A stretch of DNA of 42,918 bases, from positions 1 to 42,918 of the IMG/VR virus record IMGVR_UViG_3300033145_001651, one strand, 5' to 3'. Each line of letters begins with the position of its first letter. Position 1 is the stretch's first letter. The translations under genes were made by a program, and so were the position numbers. Positions 1 through 7,483 of this stretch are shown one piece after another. Source of the DNA: a virus. The notes beneath the pieces were generated by a model. The model saw nothing but the letters and a program-made list of their open reading frames with translations. It did not search any database and was not told the origin of the DNA.

Positions 1-1
1 C

Positions 2-277
2 AGCAAATCGTATAACACGCCCAACTCGGCCTGGAAAACTAACTTCGACGAGATGGCCATGAAGACGGTGACCCGGATGCTGCTCTCGAAATACGGAATA
101 CTTTCGACTGACATGATAACGGCACTAACCTCCGACAGAGACGAGGATATAGAGAGTGCAGTAGAGCGTGAAATAGCCAGCGAAGCTAACCAGGAAGTCA
201 TAGACATAACAACCCAAGCGGAGGCGGAGGAAGCAGGGCAACCGGAAGCAGCCATAAACGAAGGACCGGGGTTTTAA
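2..277 (+). CDS. recT: RecT-family single-strand annealing protein, C-terminal part
   Basis: The frame is open from base 2, so the gene begins before the window. The visible 91 residues start SKSYNTPNSAWKTNFDEMA and continue KTVTRMLLSKYG. The pattern W-K-T-x-F-x-E-M-A-x-K-T-V-x-R is the well-known C-terminal part of the RecT core; an acidic, low-complexity tail follows. RecT proteins bind single-stranded DNA and anneal complementary strands in phage recombination, usually with a 5'-3' exonuclease partner, which would lie upstream. The stop shares one base with the start of the next gene. The apparent ATG at 53 is internal. Confidence 0.85.
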   Translation, partial: SKSYNTPNSAWKTNFDEMAMKTVTRMLLSKYGILSTDMITALTSDRDEDIESAVEREIASEANQEVIDITTQAEAEEAGQPEAAINEGPGF

Positions 278-990
278 TGATTGAGATTACAGCACTCGCC
301 TCCGGGAGCCGGGGGAACTGCTACCGCGTGACAGACGGTAGCACCCCGCTCCTCCTGGAGTGCGGAATTCCATACAAGGACATACAGCGCGGCCTTAATT
401 TTCGGGTTTCGGAGATTGCCGGTTGCCTAATCAGCCACGAGCACCAGGACCACTGCAAGGCCGCGAGGGACATTATTAAGGCGGGGATTGACTGCTACAT
501 GAGCCAGGGAACAAAAAAAGCCCTGGGCATAGATGGCCATCGAGTAAAGACCATTGAAGCCAAGCGACAACTAGAAATTGGAACATGGACCGTGCTGCCA
601 TTTGAAACCCAGCACGACGCGGCGGAACCATTGGGCTTCCTGATGGCTACCCCGGATGGGGATAAGTTAATATACGCCACTGACACCTATTATATTCGCT
701 ACAAGTTTATCGGCCTTACGCACATCATGGTCGAATGCAACTACTGCCCGGATATATTGAAAGCCAACATCGCCAGTGGGCTGGTGCCAGTTGAACTAAA
801 GAACCGCTTATTACAATCTCATTTTAGCTTGAAGAACGTTAAGGAGTTCCTTAAGGCTAACGATTTGAGTAAAGTTCGGGAAATCTGGCTACTGCATTTA
901 AGTGACGACAACAGCGACGCGGAACGCTTCAAGCGCGAAATCCAAGAGCTTACCGGAAAGATGGTTTTTGTTCCAGTACAGCTACGCTAA
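277..990 (+). CDS. MBL-fold metallo-hydrolase (phage, RecT-associated)
   Basis: 237 residues with the metallo-beta-lactamase signature H54-E-H56-Q-D58-H59 (SHEHQDHCKA). Later candidate metal ligands are H117 in the QHDAAE segment, the D in YATDTYY, and a C-terminal LLHLSDDNSD. It resembles YycJ/WalJ-like single-domain hydrolases that often sit beside recT in Firmicutes prophages. The start overlaps the recT stop (TAATG), which implies translational coupling. The family binds two metal ions and hydrolyses phosphoesters; a nuclease role with RecT is inference from position. Confidence 0.8.
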   Translation: MIEITALASGSRGNCYRVTDGSTPLLLECGIPYKDIQRGLNFRVSEIAGCLISHEHQDHCKAARDIIKAGIDCYMSQGTKKALGIDGHRVKTIEAKRQLEIGTWTVLPFETQHDAAEPLGFLMATPDGDKLIYATDTYYIRYKFIGLTHIMVECNYCPDILKANIASGLVPVELKNRLLQSHFSLKNVKEFLKANDLSKVREIWLLHLSDDNSDAERFKREIQELTGKMVFVPVQLR

Positions 991-1007
991 AGAAAGGTGA
1001 TGATTGC

Positions 1008-1310
1008 ATGAAAAAGTTTAAAGGAGTGAAAAGTCATGATGAAATCATTGCCGCTGCCAAACAAGGCGGCTGGGAAGTAGATACACATGACTACGATACC
1101 AAAGGCAGCGATTTTATCTGGCTTAGGGATATGGACAACAGGATGTTGCAAATAAGAGTCAATACCTGGAACGGCCATTTTGCAGTTTATTGCCCAGCCT
1201 CGGAAAGACCAATAGCAACCCACAAAAGCAGCCAGTTCGACAACGAGCCGTGGTATGCAGAGATATTAGACCTGATATACGAAAGTGCAGGTGGCAAAAA
1301 CAATGATTAA
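1008..1310 (+). CDS. Hypothetical protein, 100 aa
   Basis: Starts at ATG 1008 after the site AGAAAGGTGATGATTGC. It is a compact, mixed-charge soluble protein with aromatic pairs (DFIWL, NEPWYAEI) and no membrane segment, signal peptide or cysteine motif. I do not recognise the family. It sits in the early operon between the MBL-fold gene and another small gene, and its last codons overlap the next start. Confidence 0.6.
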   Translation: MKKFKGVKSHDEIIAAAKQGGWEVDTHDYDTKGSDFIWLRDMDNRMLQIRVNTWNGHFAVYCPASERPIATHKSSQFDNEPWYAEILDLIYESAGGKNND

Positions 1311-1554
1311 AGTGATATCCGGGAAGAATCTGGGGCCATGGGGCTTGGTGGCCCCACCCCCAAATGTTTGTCAGGAGTGCGCAGTGGACCACCCGCCAGA
1401 ATACCCGCATAACCAGCAAAGCCTTTTTTACCAGTATAAGTTTTTTAATGACCATGGCCGCTGGCCAACCTGGGAAGATGCGATGGCCCACTGCAGCGAG
1501 GAAATAAAGGCTTTTTGGCGGGCGGAGCTGCGAAAGCGGGGCATAGAGATATGA
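1303..1554 (+). CDS. Small Cys/His-containing phage protein
   Basis: I place the start at ATG 1303, eight bases after AGGTGG, rather than at GTG 1285, giving 83 residues. It contains C-x2-C-x3-H (VCQECAVDHPP) followed by PHNQQSL and GRWPTWEDAMAHC, so a small metal-binding fold is possible. Proteins with this Pro-His-Asn-Gln-Gln-Ser-Leu pattern seem familiar from clostridial phages, but I cannot give a function. The end overlaps the next gene by the four-base ATGA arrangement. Confidence 0.65.
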   Translation: MIKVISGKNLGPWGLVAPPPNVCQECAVDHPPEYPHNQQSLFYQYKFFNDHGRWPTWEDAMAHCSEEIKAFWRAELRKRGIEI

Positions 1555-1871
1555 TCCTGTTCAAACCAGAGCACGTCCAGCCAATTTTAAGGGGAGAAAA
1601 GACCCAGACCCGGCGCACCGGCAAACGCCGGTGGCGCCCCGGGTCCATACACCAAGCCAAGCTCAACTTTAAGAAGGGGAGCAAGCCGTTCGCCAGGCTT
1701 CGTATCCTGGATGTTCGCCAGGAACGCCTGGGGGATATCTCGGAAGAGGACGCAAAAAGGGAAGGCTACCCAACCGTCCAGGCTTATCAAAAAGTATTTA
1801 AGCGTATATACGGGTGGTGGGACCCGGACGCGCTGGTATGGGTAGTCGATTTTGAGGTGGTCGATCCATGA
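1551..1871 (+). CDS. ASCH/PUA-like domain protein
   Basis: 106 residues from ATG 1551, which overlaps the previous stop (ATGA). The opening ILFKPEHVQPILRGEKTQTRR is the signature of the short phage ASCH family (F-K-x-E-H-x-x-x-I-L-x-G-x-K-T-x-T-R-R). A basic stretch and an R-L-R-I-L-D-V-R-Q-E-R-L strand follow. ASCH domains have a PUA-like fold and are predicted to bind RNA or modified nucleotides. It overlaps the DUF5131 gene by four bases; ASCH and Gp37/Gp68 genes are frequent neighbours in phages, suggesting a shared, still unclear role. Confidence 0.75.
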   Translation: MILFKPEHVQPILRGEKTQTRRTGKRRWRPGSIHQAKLNFKKGSKPFARLRILDVRQERLGDISEEDAKREGYPTVQAYQKVFKRIYGWWDPDALVWVVDFEVVDP

Positions 1872-3067
1872 ACAAGAGCAAAATTGAGTGGACAGAAGTA
1901 ACATGGAATCCGGTCACAGGTTGCACGCCAATCAGCCCGGGGTGTGAGAACTGCTACGCTAAACGAATGGCCACCAGGCTTCGGGGCCGGTGCGGGTACC
2001 CGAAAGACGATCCCTTCCGGGTGACATTGCACCCGGAGCGGTTAAACGAGCCTTTAAGCTGGAAAAAGCCCAGACGTGTGTTCGTGTGCAGCATGGGGGA
2101 TTTATTTCACGATGACGTCGATGGAGGGTTTCTTTGCAGGGTGTTTGATACCATCATGGCGGCAGAGCAACATATTTTCCTTGTTCTTACCAAGCGGCCA
2201 AAGCGAATGAGGGACTTTTTTAAGAGATGCATTCACGGAACCATAAGCAATCTATGGGTCGGTGTTACCGTCGAGAACCAGGAAGCAGCCAACAAGCGGA
2301 TACCTCTGCTTTTGCAGACGCCTGCCGCAGTCCATTTTGTAAGCTGTGAGCCATTACTTGGCCCGGTTGACTTAAGGCCATGGTTAAAACGCTACTACCA
2401 CGGCGGAGTGCCAGGGCTCCGTGTAGGAGATATGCTTCTTCCACCTAGCGTAACAGGAAAGTCAACACTGCTTAAATATGCACAGGAAATCGACCCAAGC
2501 GGCCCCCAACGAGCAGACAAGGTTTATCTTACAACCGATTTAGAAGCGGCTAAACTATTTGCCTTCGCATACCCATGCGGCCATGTATACAGAGCCGTTC
2601 CGGCACTCCCACTGGAGGATGACCCGGACTGCAAAGAGCCAGGCATATCATACCAAACGCCGGCGGCAATAGTTGTTCCGCCTGATACACCGGTAATAGA
2701 TTGGGTTATTGTCGGCGGAGAAACGGGGCCAAACGCAAGGCCATGCAACCCAAACTGGGTTCGCAGTTTACGCGACCAATGCCAGGACGCGGGTACCAGC
2801 TTCTTTTTTAAGAGCTGGGGCGAGTGGGCGCCTTGCAAACCGATGGTAGTTGACCAAGCCAACCGGATTGAAAAAGGATTACCGCTACCCAAACAATACG
2901 TGGTGCTTGAAACGGGACTATCTGAAGAAGACATGAAGCATGACAGAGGCATACGAGCAGCTATCACTGGGAGGGTTGGTATAACAATGGCCAAGGTTGG
3001 AAAGCGTCACGCCGGCCGCCTGCTGGATGGACGAGAGTGGAGTGAATACCCGGAAGTGATCAACTGA
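1868..3067 (+). CDS. Phage protein Gp37/Gp68 (DUF5131), radical-SAM-like
   Basis: 399 residues. The N-terminus has the family hallmark SKIEWTEVTWNPVTGC with C19-x6-C26-x2-C29 and NCYAKRMA, compatible with an iron-sulfur cluster. The middle reads VFVCSMGDLFHDDV and FLVLTKRPKRM; after residue 275 comes VIVGGETGPNARPCNPNWVRSLRDQC. Between about residues 180 and 270 there is a long segment not typical of shorter family members and probably an insertion. The start overlaps the ASCH gene by four bases. The biochemical role of the family is not established. Confidence 0.85.
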   Translation: MNKSKIEWTEVTWNPVTGCTPISPGCENCYAKRMATRLRGRCGYPKDDPFRVTLHPERLNEPLSWKKPRRVFVCSMGDLFHDDVDGGFLCRVFDTIMAAEQHIFLVLTKRPKRMRDFFKRCIHGTISNLWVGVTVENQEAANKRIPLLLQTPAAVHFVSCEPLLGPVDLRPWLKRYYHGGVPGLRVGDMLLPPSVTGKSTLLKYAQEIDPSGPQRADKVYLTTDLEAAKLFAFAYPCGHVYRAVPALPLEDDPDCKEPGISYQTPAAIVVPPDTPVIDWVIVGGETGPNARPCNPNWVRSLRDQCQDAGTSFFFKSWGEWAPCKPMVVDQANRIEKGLPLPKQYVVLETGLSEEDMKHDRGIRAAITGRVGITMAKVGKRHAGRLLDGREWSEYPEVIN

Positions 3068-3099
3068 TAAGGATAAAAAAACCGGAGGAGGGCAAGCAC

Positions 3100-4083
3100 G
3101 TGGCAAACCCACAACCTGATGAATTCACCAGAATATCAAATGAACTTTATACGGCCATAATGCAGACCGATTTTACCAAGCGCCAGAGAAACATTCTGGA
3201 TCTGGTGATCCGGATGAGTTATGGCTGCGGCAAGAAAAGCGCCCTTCTTCGGCCCGTGGATTTTGAACTTGTAGGAGTTTACAAGACCCATGTGCGCAAG
3301 GAGTTAGACTATCTGGTTCAAGCCAAGGTGCTCTTTATAGATGGTGAGCGCATTACCCTGAATAAAGACTACGACCAATGGAGGGTTAGCCTGGTTAGAG
3401 GAGCCGCTGATAGAAAAAGGTTCGAAGCAGTCCTCCACCGCAACCTTGGAGACAGGGCAGTTACCAAAACAGTAACTGATGAAAGTGGAGAAGTTACCGA
3501 AACAGTAACCAAAGTTACCAAAACGGTAACCACGCCTGAAAATGACGGTTACCAAAACAGTAACCAGTTGGTTACCAAAACAGTAACCGACTGTGCTCCG
3601 GAAGCCAACGGGGGCAAGGGCTCCAGGGCTCCTAAAGAAAGTATTAAAGAAAGTAGTGGGGTGGATATAACCCCCCCTACCCCCCCTAAGAAGAACGGGT
3701 CACAAACTATCGAGGACGTCTTGACGCGATACCCACGATACAACAACGAACAGCTAGCCATTATCCGCAGCTATTGGGAAACCATTAGATTTACCAGAAA
3801 GACAGGCAAAATAGCACCTAGCATCGTCGCAAAGGAGATGGATTATTGGGAACGCTTCCCCGTTGAGATCGTCCTCGAGGCCCTGGATATTCACATGCGC
3901 AAATACCCAAGCAAGCGGGAGGATTACACGGCAGGTATAATGCGCCGCTTGCTCAAAGAACGTGAACTTGAAGGAAAGGGAGTGAAGCTAAATGGACAAG
4001 GTCGCCAACCTCCTCGAGCATCTCCAAGAGCGGATGCGGGGACGAAAATCGACCTCAACAAATTTCTCTGGAAGGGAACATGA
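3100..4083 (+). CDS. Replication initiator, lambda O-like, with origin inside the gene
   Basis: 327 residues from GTG 3100 after GGAGGAGGG. Residues 1-100 (FTRISNELYTAIMQTDFTKRQ, then ILDLVIRMSYGCGKKSA) match the winged-helix N-terminal domain of phage replication protein O (Phage_rep_O). Residues about 118-165 are a low-complexity linker with repeated V-T-K-T-V-T, because the DNA there consists of five iterons. A proline-rich linker and a C-terminal domain of about 130 residues follow, the latter probably contacting the helicase loader encoded next. The 3' end overlaps the loader gene by 92 bases. The initiator would bind the iterons in its own gene and recruit the host helicase. Confidence 0.85.
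   Translation: MANPQPDEFTRISNELYTAIMQTDFTKRQRNILDLVIRMSYGCGKKSALLRPVDFELVGVYKTHVRKELDYLVQAKVLFIDGERITLNKDYDQWRVSLVRGAADRKRFEAVLHRNLGDRAVTKTVTDESGEVTETVTKVTKTVTTPENDGYQNSNQLVTKTVTDCAPEANGGKGSRAPKESIKESSGVDITPPTPPKKNGSQTIEDVLTRYPRYNNEQLAIIRSYWETIRFTRKTGKIAPSIVAKEMDYWERFPVEIVLEALDIHMRKYPSKREDYTAGIMRRLLKERELEGKGVKLNGQGRQPPRASPRADAGTKIDLNKFLWKGT
3460..3588 (+). repeat. Five 18-bp origin iterons
   Basis: Five copies of GTTACCAAAACAGTAACC or one- to two-base variants lie at 3460-3477, 3493-3510, 3514-3531, 3548-3565 and 3571-3588. Each is an inverted repeat with GTTAC/GTAAC arms. Start-to-start spacings are 33, 21, 34 and 23 bases, close to whole turns of the helix, so sites would lie on one DNA face. 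Position inside an O-like gene and the inverted-repeat form with an AAAAC centre match the lambda origin design. Confidence 0.88.
3633..3688 (+). other. Probable DNA-unwinding part of the origin
   Basis: Right of the iterons are two direct copies of TAAAGAAAGTA at 3633-3643 and 3645-3655, an A/T-rich purine-skewed stretch. Next come a small possible hairpin (GGGGT 3658-3662 with ACCCC 3670-3674) and two CCCCCCCTA copies at 3671-3688. An AT-rich, strand-asymmetric element beside iterons is the expected place for strand opening. The sequence is seen directly; the function is inferred from position. Confidence 0.6.
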
Positions 4084-4786
4084 GTACCACTGCCCTGATT
4101 GCCAGGACCGGGGGATTATCCTTAACGATGACAATACCGCCCGGATATGCCATTGCCAGGAGCAGAAGCGCCTCGAAAGGCTTTTCAAAAGCAGTCAGAT
4201 TACCCCAGCATTCCGGGCTAAGACCTTTGAGAACTTCATAATCAACGGCCGGCCGCCTATTATCAAGGAGATGTTTGAATGCGCCAGAGACTATGCTGAA
4301 CGGTTTACGGCAATACAGCAGCAGGAAAACAACTGGCTGGTCCTCCTTGGCGAGGCCGGGGCCGGTAAAACACACCTCAGCATGGCGGTGGCCAATCGCC
4401 TTTTGGCCCAGGGAATACCGGTCCTGTATTTCCAACACGTGGAGGGACTAGGAGAGCTTAAAGATGCCCTCGGAAAACAGGGGGAAGCCGGAATTGCCGC
4501 TAGACTGGAGCAGATGAAGAAGGTCAATCTTCTGGTATGGGATGACCTTTTCTGGGGGAAAAAGGAACCCCGGGAGTTCGAGTTAGAAATCGCTTTTGAG
4601 GTACTCAACTACCGGTACTTGAATCTTTTGCCCACGGTAATTAGCAGCAACCGAACGCCTTACCAGTTGTTGGAGATTGATGATAACGAGACTATTGGGT
4701 CCCGGATCATCGAGCGCGGCAAGGGCCACATGGTGGTGGTTCAAGGTCGCGAAGCTAATTATAGGCTAATGGGGGAGGGTGAATAA
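3992..4786 (+). CDS. DnaC/DnaI-type helicase loader, AAA+ ATPase
   Basis: 264 residues from ATG 3992 (site GGGAGTGAAG). The N-terminal region carries a zinc-binding pattern, C-P-D-C about residue 34 and C-H-C about residue 53, as in DnaI/DnaC-like loaders. Walker A is GEAGAGKTH (residues 120-128) and Walker B is LLVWDD (D184-D185); sensor-1 is likely VISSNR. It directly follows the O-like initiator, the usual pairing for theta replication, where the loader delivers host DnaB/DnaC helicase to the phage origin. Confidence 0.9.
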   Translation: MDKVANLLEHLQERMRGRKSTSTNFSGREHEYHCPDCQDRGIILNDDNTARICHCQEQKRLERLFKSSQITPAFRAKTFENFIINGRPPIIKEMFECARDYAERFTAIQQQENNWLVLLGEAGAGKTHLSMAVANRLLAQGIPVLYFQHVEGLGELKDALGKQGEAGIAARLEQMKKVNLLVWDDLFWGKKEPREFELEIAFEVLNYRYLNLLPTVISSNRTPYQLLEIDDNETIGSRIIERGKGHMVVVQGREANYRLMGEGE

Positions 4787-5026
4787 ATGGTTGCCTACAG
4801 GAATATAGCGGCGAGGCTTGAAGCCGCCGGGTTTAATGACTTCAGTATCGACTATGAGCGTGGAATTGCCATTGTGTTCTTTAAGGGCTTACTGGCCCAA
4901 GAAACTCCTCGCCAGACAGAGGAACGCCGGCGGCGTGAATTCCAGGAGAACTACTATTGGGCTGGGTATGAGTTGAGAAGGAGGGGCGGACGGGATGCGT
5001 TGGCCTTGGAAGCGGCAGTTAAATAG
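4787..5026 (+). CDS. Hypothetical protein, 79 aa
   Basis: ATG 4787 follows GGGGGAGGGTG. Residues 1-38 look like a small alpha/beta unit (NIAARLEAAGF, then IAIVFFKG); residues 39-79 are a charged helix rich in Arg and Glu. No family recognised. It is translationally close to the loader gene (one base apart) and overlaps the next gene. Confidence 0.6.
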   Translation: MVAYRNIAARLEAAGFNDFSIDYERGIAIVFFKGLLAQETPRQTEERRRREFQENYYWAGYELRRRGGRDALALEAAVK

Positions 5027-5411
5027 ACAACATAAACGGGCAGCCTGTTCATCTACGGTTTTCTACATGGGATTTGCCAGAGGGATTGAATACGTGTTTT
5101 CTGTTACCCCTATTCCCCGGCTGGAGGAACGGTCCAGAAAACACGGCGGGATCTGGAGCGGCAGCTATGCCATGGTAACCCTGCTTAATCTGACCAGAAA
5201 GACATACTTCTTGACCGCAGACGGGCCGCCCTTGGGGTGGGAATACATCGCCGAGAAGTACGGCTTGGGAGACGAGGAAGCCGTCGGTTTCACCGAGATA
5301 ATCGGCCGGGTTTTGGGACGGGAAGTCAGGCTGCCGGAAACTTTTCGGCTGGAGTCATATCGCACGGAACGATGCCTGCGGGTAATCCCGGGAGGGCGGT
5401 CCAATGGCTAA
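4995..5411 (+). CDS. Hypothetical protein, 138 aa
   Basis: ATG 4995 has a strong ribosome site (AAGGAGGGG) eight bases upstream but overlaps the previous gene by 32 bases. An in-frame ATG at 5067 would remove a basic 24-residue N-terminus and has no good site. The body (GIWSGSYAMVTLLNLTRKT, GLGDEEAVGFTEIIGRVLG) looks like a soluble alpha/beta protein. No family recognised. Its stop overlaps the start at 5404. Confidence 0.55.
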   Translation: MRWPWKRQLNRQHKRAACSSTVFYMGFARGIEYVFSVTPIPRLEERSRKHGGIWSGSYAMVTLLNLTRKTYFLTADGPPLGWEYIAEKYGLGDEEAVGFTEIIGRVLGREVRLPETFRLESYRTERCLRVIPGGRSNG

Positions 5412-6024
5412 AGCGGACTTAATCGACAAATGCCAGAGGTGCCTAAAAGCCGACAAAAAGGCTAACCGGTGCCGGGCATTCACTGAGCCGGAATACATGT
5501 GGCGGACGGGGCAGTGTTGGGGATATAAACCGAAATTGACCGTTTATCTTGCCGGCAGCGTTAACGGTCATGACTCCTGGAAGGCGGTTACCGAGTGGCG
5601 CTTATATGCTGCAGAGGTATTGGAGGCGGCTGGTTACTACGTACTTAACCCGGTCCGCGGCCGGAAGCCCGCGGATACAGACACAAAGGATATTGTGGAG
5701 CGGGACCTTCAAGATATTAACCAGGCAGACATCCTTCTGGTGGAAATGGACCACGACAATAAGGCCTACATCGGAACTGCCATGGAAATCCGGTATGCCT
5801 GGGAGAGGAAGAAGGAGATTGTCCTTTGGGGTCGCGCCAACCAGGAGAGTCACTGGCTCAAGTACCACGCCACTGTTCGGTGTGAAAGCCTCGAAGAGGC
5901 GCTGGAGTACCTCAGAGAAAGGGGGAAACAACATGGCGGTTACAGCCAGAGAGTTGAGGGAAGCCCACGCCGAGTGGCTAAAAGCACAACAAGAGTTCGG
6001 AATGGCCGAACCAGAGTTTGTTGA
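5404..6024 (+). CDS. Nucleoside 2-deoxyribosyltransferase-like protein with Cys motif
   Basis: 206 residues. An N-terminal Cys cluster (C10-x2-C13-x9-C23, C39) is followed by a deoxyribosyltransferase-like Rossmann domain: VYLAGSVNG, then ERDLQDINQADILLVEMD, then GTAMEIRYAWERKKEIVLWG. Members of this superfamily cleave N-glycosidic bonds of deoxynucleosides and are common in phages as nucleotide-pool enzymes. The domain seems complete by EALEYL (about residue 176). The last 30 residues are basic low-complexity sequence overlapping the next gene by 92 bases, perhaps because an original stop was lost. Confidence 0.75.
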   Translation: MAKADLIDKCQRCLKADKKANRCRAFTEPEYMWRTGQCWGYKPKLTVYLAGSVNGHDSWKAVTEWRLYAAEVLEAAGYYVLNPVRGRKPADTDTKDIVERDLQDINQADILLVEMDHDNKAYIGTAMEIRYAWERKKEIVLWGRANQESHWLKYHATVRCESLEEALEYLRERGKQHGGYSQRVEGSPRRVAKSTTRVRNGRTRVC

Positions 6025-6169
6025 AGCAGCGATATTAAAACTCACGGCGGCCGAAAGCCGGTATAACACATTACTCCGGCTGGCTAAACAAAAAGGAGTG
6101 CAGGACGATGGTGAGAAAGACATGCCCGGCTTGTGGCAAAGACTCGTACAGCGTAGGCGAGGGGTATAG
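5933..6169 (+). CDS. YaaL/DUF2508-like small protein
   Basis: I place the start at ATG 5933, after AGAAAGGGGGAAACAAC, giving 78 residues. The pattern EAHAEWLKAQQEFGMAEPEF, then AAILKLTAAESRYNTLLRLAKQKG fits the helical DUF2508/YaaL family of Firmicutes (E-W-x-x-A-x-x-x-F, then A-E-x-R-Y-x-x-L-L). Function unknown. The gene overlaps both neighbours in different frames. Confidence 0.65.
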   Translation: MAVTARELREAHAEWLKAQQEFGMAEPEFVEAAILKLTAAESRYNTLLRLAKQKGVQDDGEKDMPGLWQRLVQRRRGV

Positions 6170-6293
6170 GTGGATTTGCCCATATTGCGGTCGCGATCTT
6201 ACAAAAGTGCCTGCAGAGCCCACTGGAGCGCGCAGGTCGATAAAGAAAGAGGGGAACATTGATGAAACCAATCAGTATGGAAAACAGGATTAG
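6108..6293 (+). CDS. Small zinc-ribbon protein
   Basis: 61 residues from ATG 6108, with AAAAGGAG upstream. Two C-x2-C knuckles (CPACG and CPYCG) separated by 14 residues form a classical zinc ribbon, with a short basic tail. It overlaps the preceding gene by 62 bases and the next by about 30, which is dense even for this phage, but the ribbon and ribosome site support a real gene. Possible nucleic-acid or protein adaptor. Confidence 0.6.
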   Translation: MVRKTCPACGKDSYSVGEGYRWICPYCGRDLTKVPAEPTGARRSIKKEGNIDETNQYGKQD

Positions 6294-7233
6294 GGGCGGC
6301 CTTTATGGAGTGGCAGTTGGGGACTCCCTTGGGGCTACTGTGGAGTTTATGAGCCGGGATAAAATCCGGCAGAAATACGGGGAGCTGCGGGACATCGTGG
6401 GCGGAGGATGGCTCAACCTCCGCCCCGGGGAATGGACCGACGACACCGAGATGACCCTGGCGGTAGCCGAAGGGATTATAGCTGATCCAGAGGACCCGGT
6501 CCCGCACATCGGGCAGGCCTTCATCAGGTGGCGGAACACCAACCCGCCGGACATCGGGAACACCATTCGGACGGTTTTCCGTATTTGGGACCGGGATAAT
6601 CTCACCCACGAGCAATGGCATGTGGCGGCCGAGCGGGCCCACCGGGAAATGGGAGGCATGAGCGCCGGCAACGGAGCGCTGATGCGAACCCTGCCGGTGG
6701 GGGTTGCCTACCGATTGATACCTGACGTTTACCGCTTTGCCGTGAATATAGCACGGATGACGCACTGGGACATAAAGGCGGCTCTTACTTGCGCCGTCTA
6801 CTCTTTGGCGGTGCGGAACATTTTTGAAGGAACGGCAGACCGTTATAAAGCCATAGTTGAGGCCGTTCATCTGGTGCGAAAGATAATAGCCCGGAAAACT
6901 TACAGGGAAGAGTTAAGAGAGATTGCGGAAAGCCCTATCAATCGTGATGGGAGTAACCTTAGGCCAACCGGGTACACGGTAGACAGTTTTCACTGCGCTA
7001 TGTGGTCGGTCGTGGAAGCCGAAGGCTTCGAGGATGCGGTCGTCCGAGCCGTAAACCTTGGGGGAGACGCGGACACCATCGGGGCCATTGCCGGCGGCCT
7101 GGCCGGTGTCTATTGGGGTTATGAAGCCATTCCGGACAGATGGCTGGAGAAGTTCACGCCGGAACAGCGGGCCAGGCTGGACCAGGCGGCGGAGGGACTA
7201 CTTAGAATACGGAGGAGGGAGCAGCATGAATAA
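6262..7233 (+). CDS. ADP-ribosylglycohydrolase (DraG-like)
   Basis: 323 residues from ATG 6262 (GAGGGGAAC upstream; the TTG at 6259 is less likely). The opening RIRGGLYGVAVGDSLGATVE and the metal-binding motifs T59-D60-D61-T62-E63 (GEWTDDTEM) and G-G-D269-A-D271-T (GGDADTIGAIAGGLAG) define the ADP-ribosyl-acceptor hydrolase family, which uses two Mg2+ ions to remove ADP-ribose. It is full length with all visible key residues. In a phage it could undo host ADP-ribosylation or control a phage transferase; this is inference. Confidence 0.9.
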   Translation: MKPISMENRIRGGLYGVAVGDSLGATVEFMSRDKIRQKYGELRDIVGGGWLNLRPGEWTDDTEMTLAVAEGIIADPEDPVPHIGQAFIRWRNTNPPDIGNTIRTVFRIWDRDNLTHEQWHVAAERAHREMGGMSAGNGALMRTLPVGVAYRLIPDVYRFAVNIARMTHWDIKAALTCAVYSLAVRNIFEGTADRYKAIVEAVHLVRKIIARKTYREELREIAESPINRDGSNLRPTGYTVDSFHCAMWSVVEAEGFEDAVVRAVNLGGDADTIGAIAGGLAGVYWGYEAIPDRWLEKFTPEQRARLDQAAEGLLRIRRREQHE

Positions 7234-7483
7234 ACTGCAGAGAAACCGTAACCGTTATATCGGGGATTACTCAGAAACAGAAGCTCATGAAAGATACAGT
7301 CACAAAAATACTCCAAGGCAAAGGTATTGCATTGAAATCAAGACAGGTCCCAGGGAAAAAATCAAACTATCGTTCGCTTATTCGGCAATGCGGCAGGGCT
7401 TACTAGAAAAATTAAGCCAGGCCAAAGAGGAACTCGAGATAAGGCTTTTTACCGAGACAGAAAACACGGAGGCAACAGAATGA
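7226..7483 (+). CDS. Hypothetical protein, 85 aa
   Basis: ATG 7226 follows GGAGGAGGGAGC. Basic N-terminal 40 residues, then KIKLSFAYSAMRQGLLEKLSQ and a C-terminal charged helix ending in Glu/Thr repeats. No family recognised. Its stop overlaps the RecU start (ATGA). Confidence 0.6.
   Translation: MNKLQRNRNRYIGDYSETEAHERYSHKNTPRQRYCIEIKTGPREKIKLSFAYSAMRQGLLEKLSQAKEELEIRLFTETENTEATE

Noticed and set aside
2524-2994. Minus-strand reading frame of 156 codons
   Set aside because: Complete overlap with the DUF5131 gene and no ribosome site; product rich in Ser/Pro/Gly as is usual for shadow frames.
3304-3761. Iterons as a protein tandem repeat only
   Set aside because: DNA copies are nearly identical also at third codon positions and are inverted repeats, and they occur in different reading phases, so selection is at the DNA level.
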